Shown one piece after another: positions 54,369 through 54,449 of a stretch of DNA of 54,449 bases. The translations under genes were made by a program, and so were the position numbers. The notes under the pieces are model-generated. The model was not told where the DNA came from. It worked only from the letters and a program-made list of their open reading frames with translations, and made no database searches. Origin of the DNA: DASYPQ01 sp041488095 (GTDB lineage: Bacteria; Planctomycetota; UBA1135; GCA-002686595); contig JBGPOP010000030.1 in the NCBI GenBank assembly GCA_041488095.1, forward strand, positions 1-54,449, given 5' to 3'. Positions within the stretch are counted from its first letter, which is position 1. Each line of letters opens with the position of its first letter.

Positions 54369-54449
54369 GTGCGCTTCCAGCCTCCTCGCTGCCCTCGCCC
54401 CGACTGCCCCTCGCATTTCTCTTGCCATCACCGGTGGTGTTTCAAAGGC
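54369..54449 (+). CDS. Start of a zinc-ribbon protein, cut by window edge
   Basis: 27 codons from GTG 54369, preceded by GGAGAAAGGA. The peptide opens VRFQPPRCPRPDCPSHFSC and ends FKG at the edge, with Cys pairs that look like the N-terminal zinc ribbon of some transposase- or InsA-like proteins. Too short to classify; a mobile element gene is one possibility. Confidence 0.4.
   Translation, partial: MRFQPPRCPRPDCPSHFSCHHRWCFKG

Overview
The window is about 54 kb of very GC-rich bacterial DNA. Almost every gene uses G/C-ending codons, and shadow reading frames are abundant. The best guess is a member of Planctomycetota, probably an uncultured or little-studied lineage. The guess rests on (i) secreted proteins ending in a Cys-rich module of the kind I associate with planctomycete exoproteins, (ii) one ECF-type and one FliA/WhiG-type sigma factor among housekeeping genes, (iii) a row of DUF2007 proteins, and (iv) TPR/GT-C, VWA/HEAT and MFS/spermidine-synthase-like membrane proteins. 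No 16S rRNA or marker tree is available here, so the assignment is an inference.

Layout. 1-1272 (minus): groES-groEL (groEL runs off the left edge) and a stand-alone receiver protein. 1551-8653 (plus): membrane-type dipeptidase; a DUF669-like protein with an SSB-like tail, cytidine deaminase, NAD-dependent DNA ligase and a secreted amidohydrolase; an ECF sigma factor; tRNA-Val(CAC); a hotdog thioesterase. 8650-11942 (minus): a radical SAM protein and a fused flavin monooxygenase/Old-Yellow-Enzyme protein of the 2-aminobenzoyl-CoA or salicylyl-CoA type, divergent from an XdhC-like gene. 12791-17054 (minus): EtfB, EtfA, pterin dehydratase, YceH and a zinc-ribbon membrane protein. 17204-18294 (plus): three tandem DUF2007 paralogues, the last overlapping lptB antisense. 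19096-19526: a non-coding stretch with DnaA-box-like sites, a candidate replication origin. 19527-24960 (minus): a compact birA-rph-rdgB-lepA-lepB operon.

24984-31058 (plus): a small membrane protein coupled to a secreted pentein enzyme resembling protein-arginine deiminases, then two large tandem secreted paralogues separated by a nested inverted repeat. 31078-34353 (minus): argS-apt-sigma factor. 34387-37237: divergent ABC-F ATPase and PyrK-like flavoprotein, apparently with leaderless starts. 37248-44876 (minus): a TMTC-like GT-C/TPR protein, a secreted matrixin metalloprotease with a small secreted partner and a strong terminator, and an 826-residue membrane protein with a degenerate spermidine-synthase-like domain. 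44946-54162: MutY, a GT2 glycosyltransferase, an MFS-spermidine-synthase-like fusion, a small hypothetical, a VWA/HEAT protein, an AglD/LPG-synthase-type membrane protein and an anchored SGNH hydrolase. At the right edge a new gene begins with a zinc-ribbon sequence.

Most of the content is core housekeeping (chaperonin, translation, nucleotide and DNA repair functions) interleaved with lineage-specific envelope and secreted proteins. I see no CRISPR array, no intact insertion sequence and no prophage. The most unusual items are the PAD-like pentein, the SSB-tailed DUF669-like protein next to ligA, a short element shared by two gene starts 51 kb apart at the same spacing, and the DnaA-box cluster.
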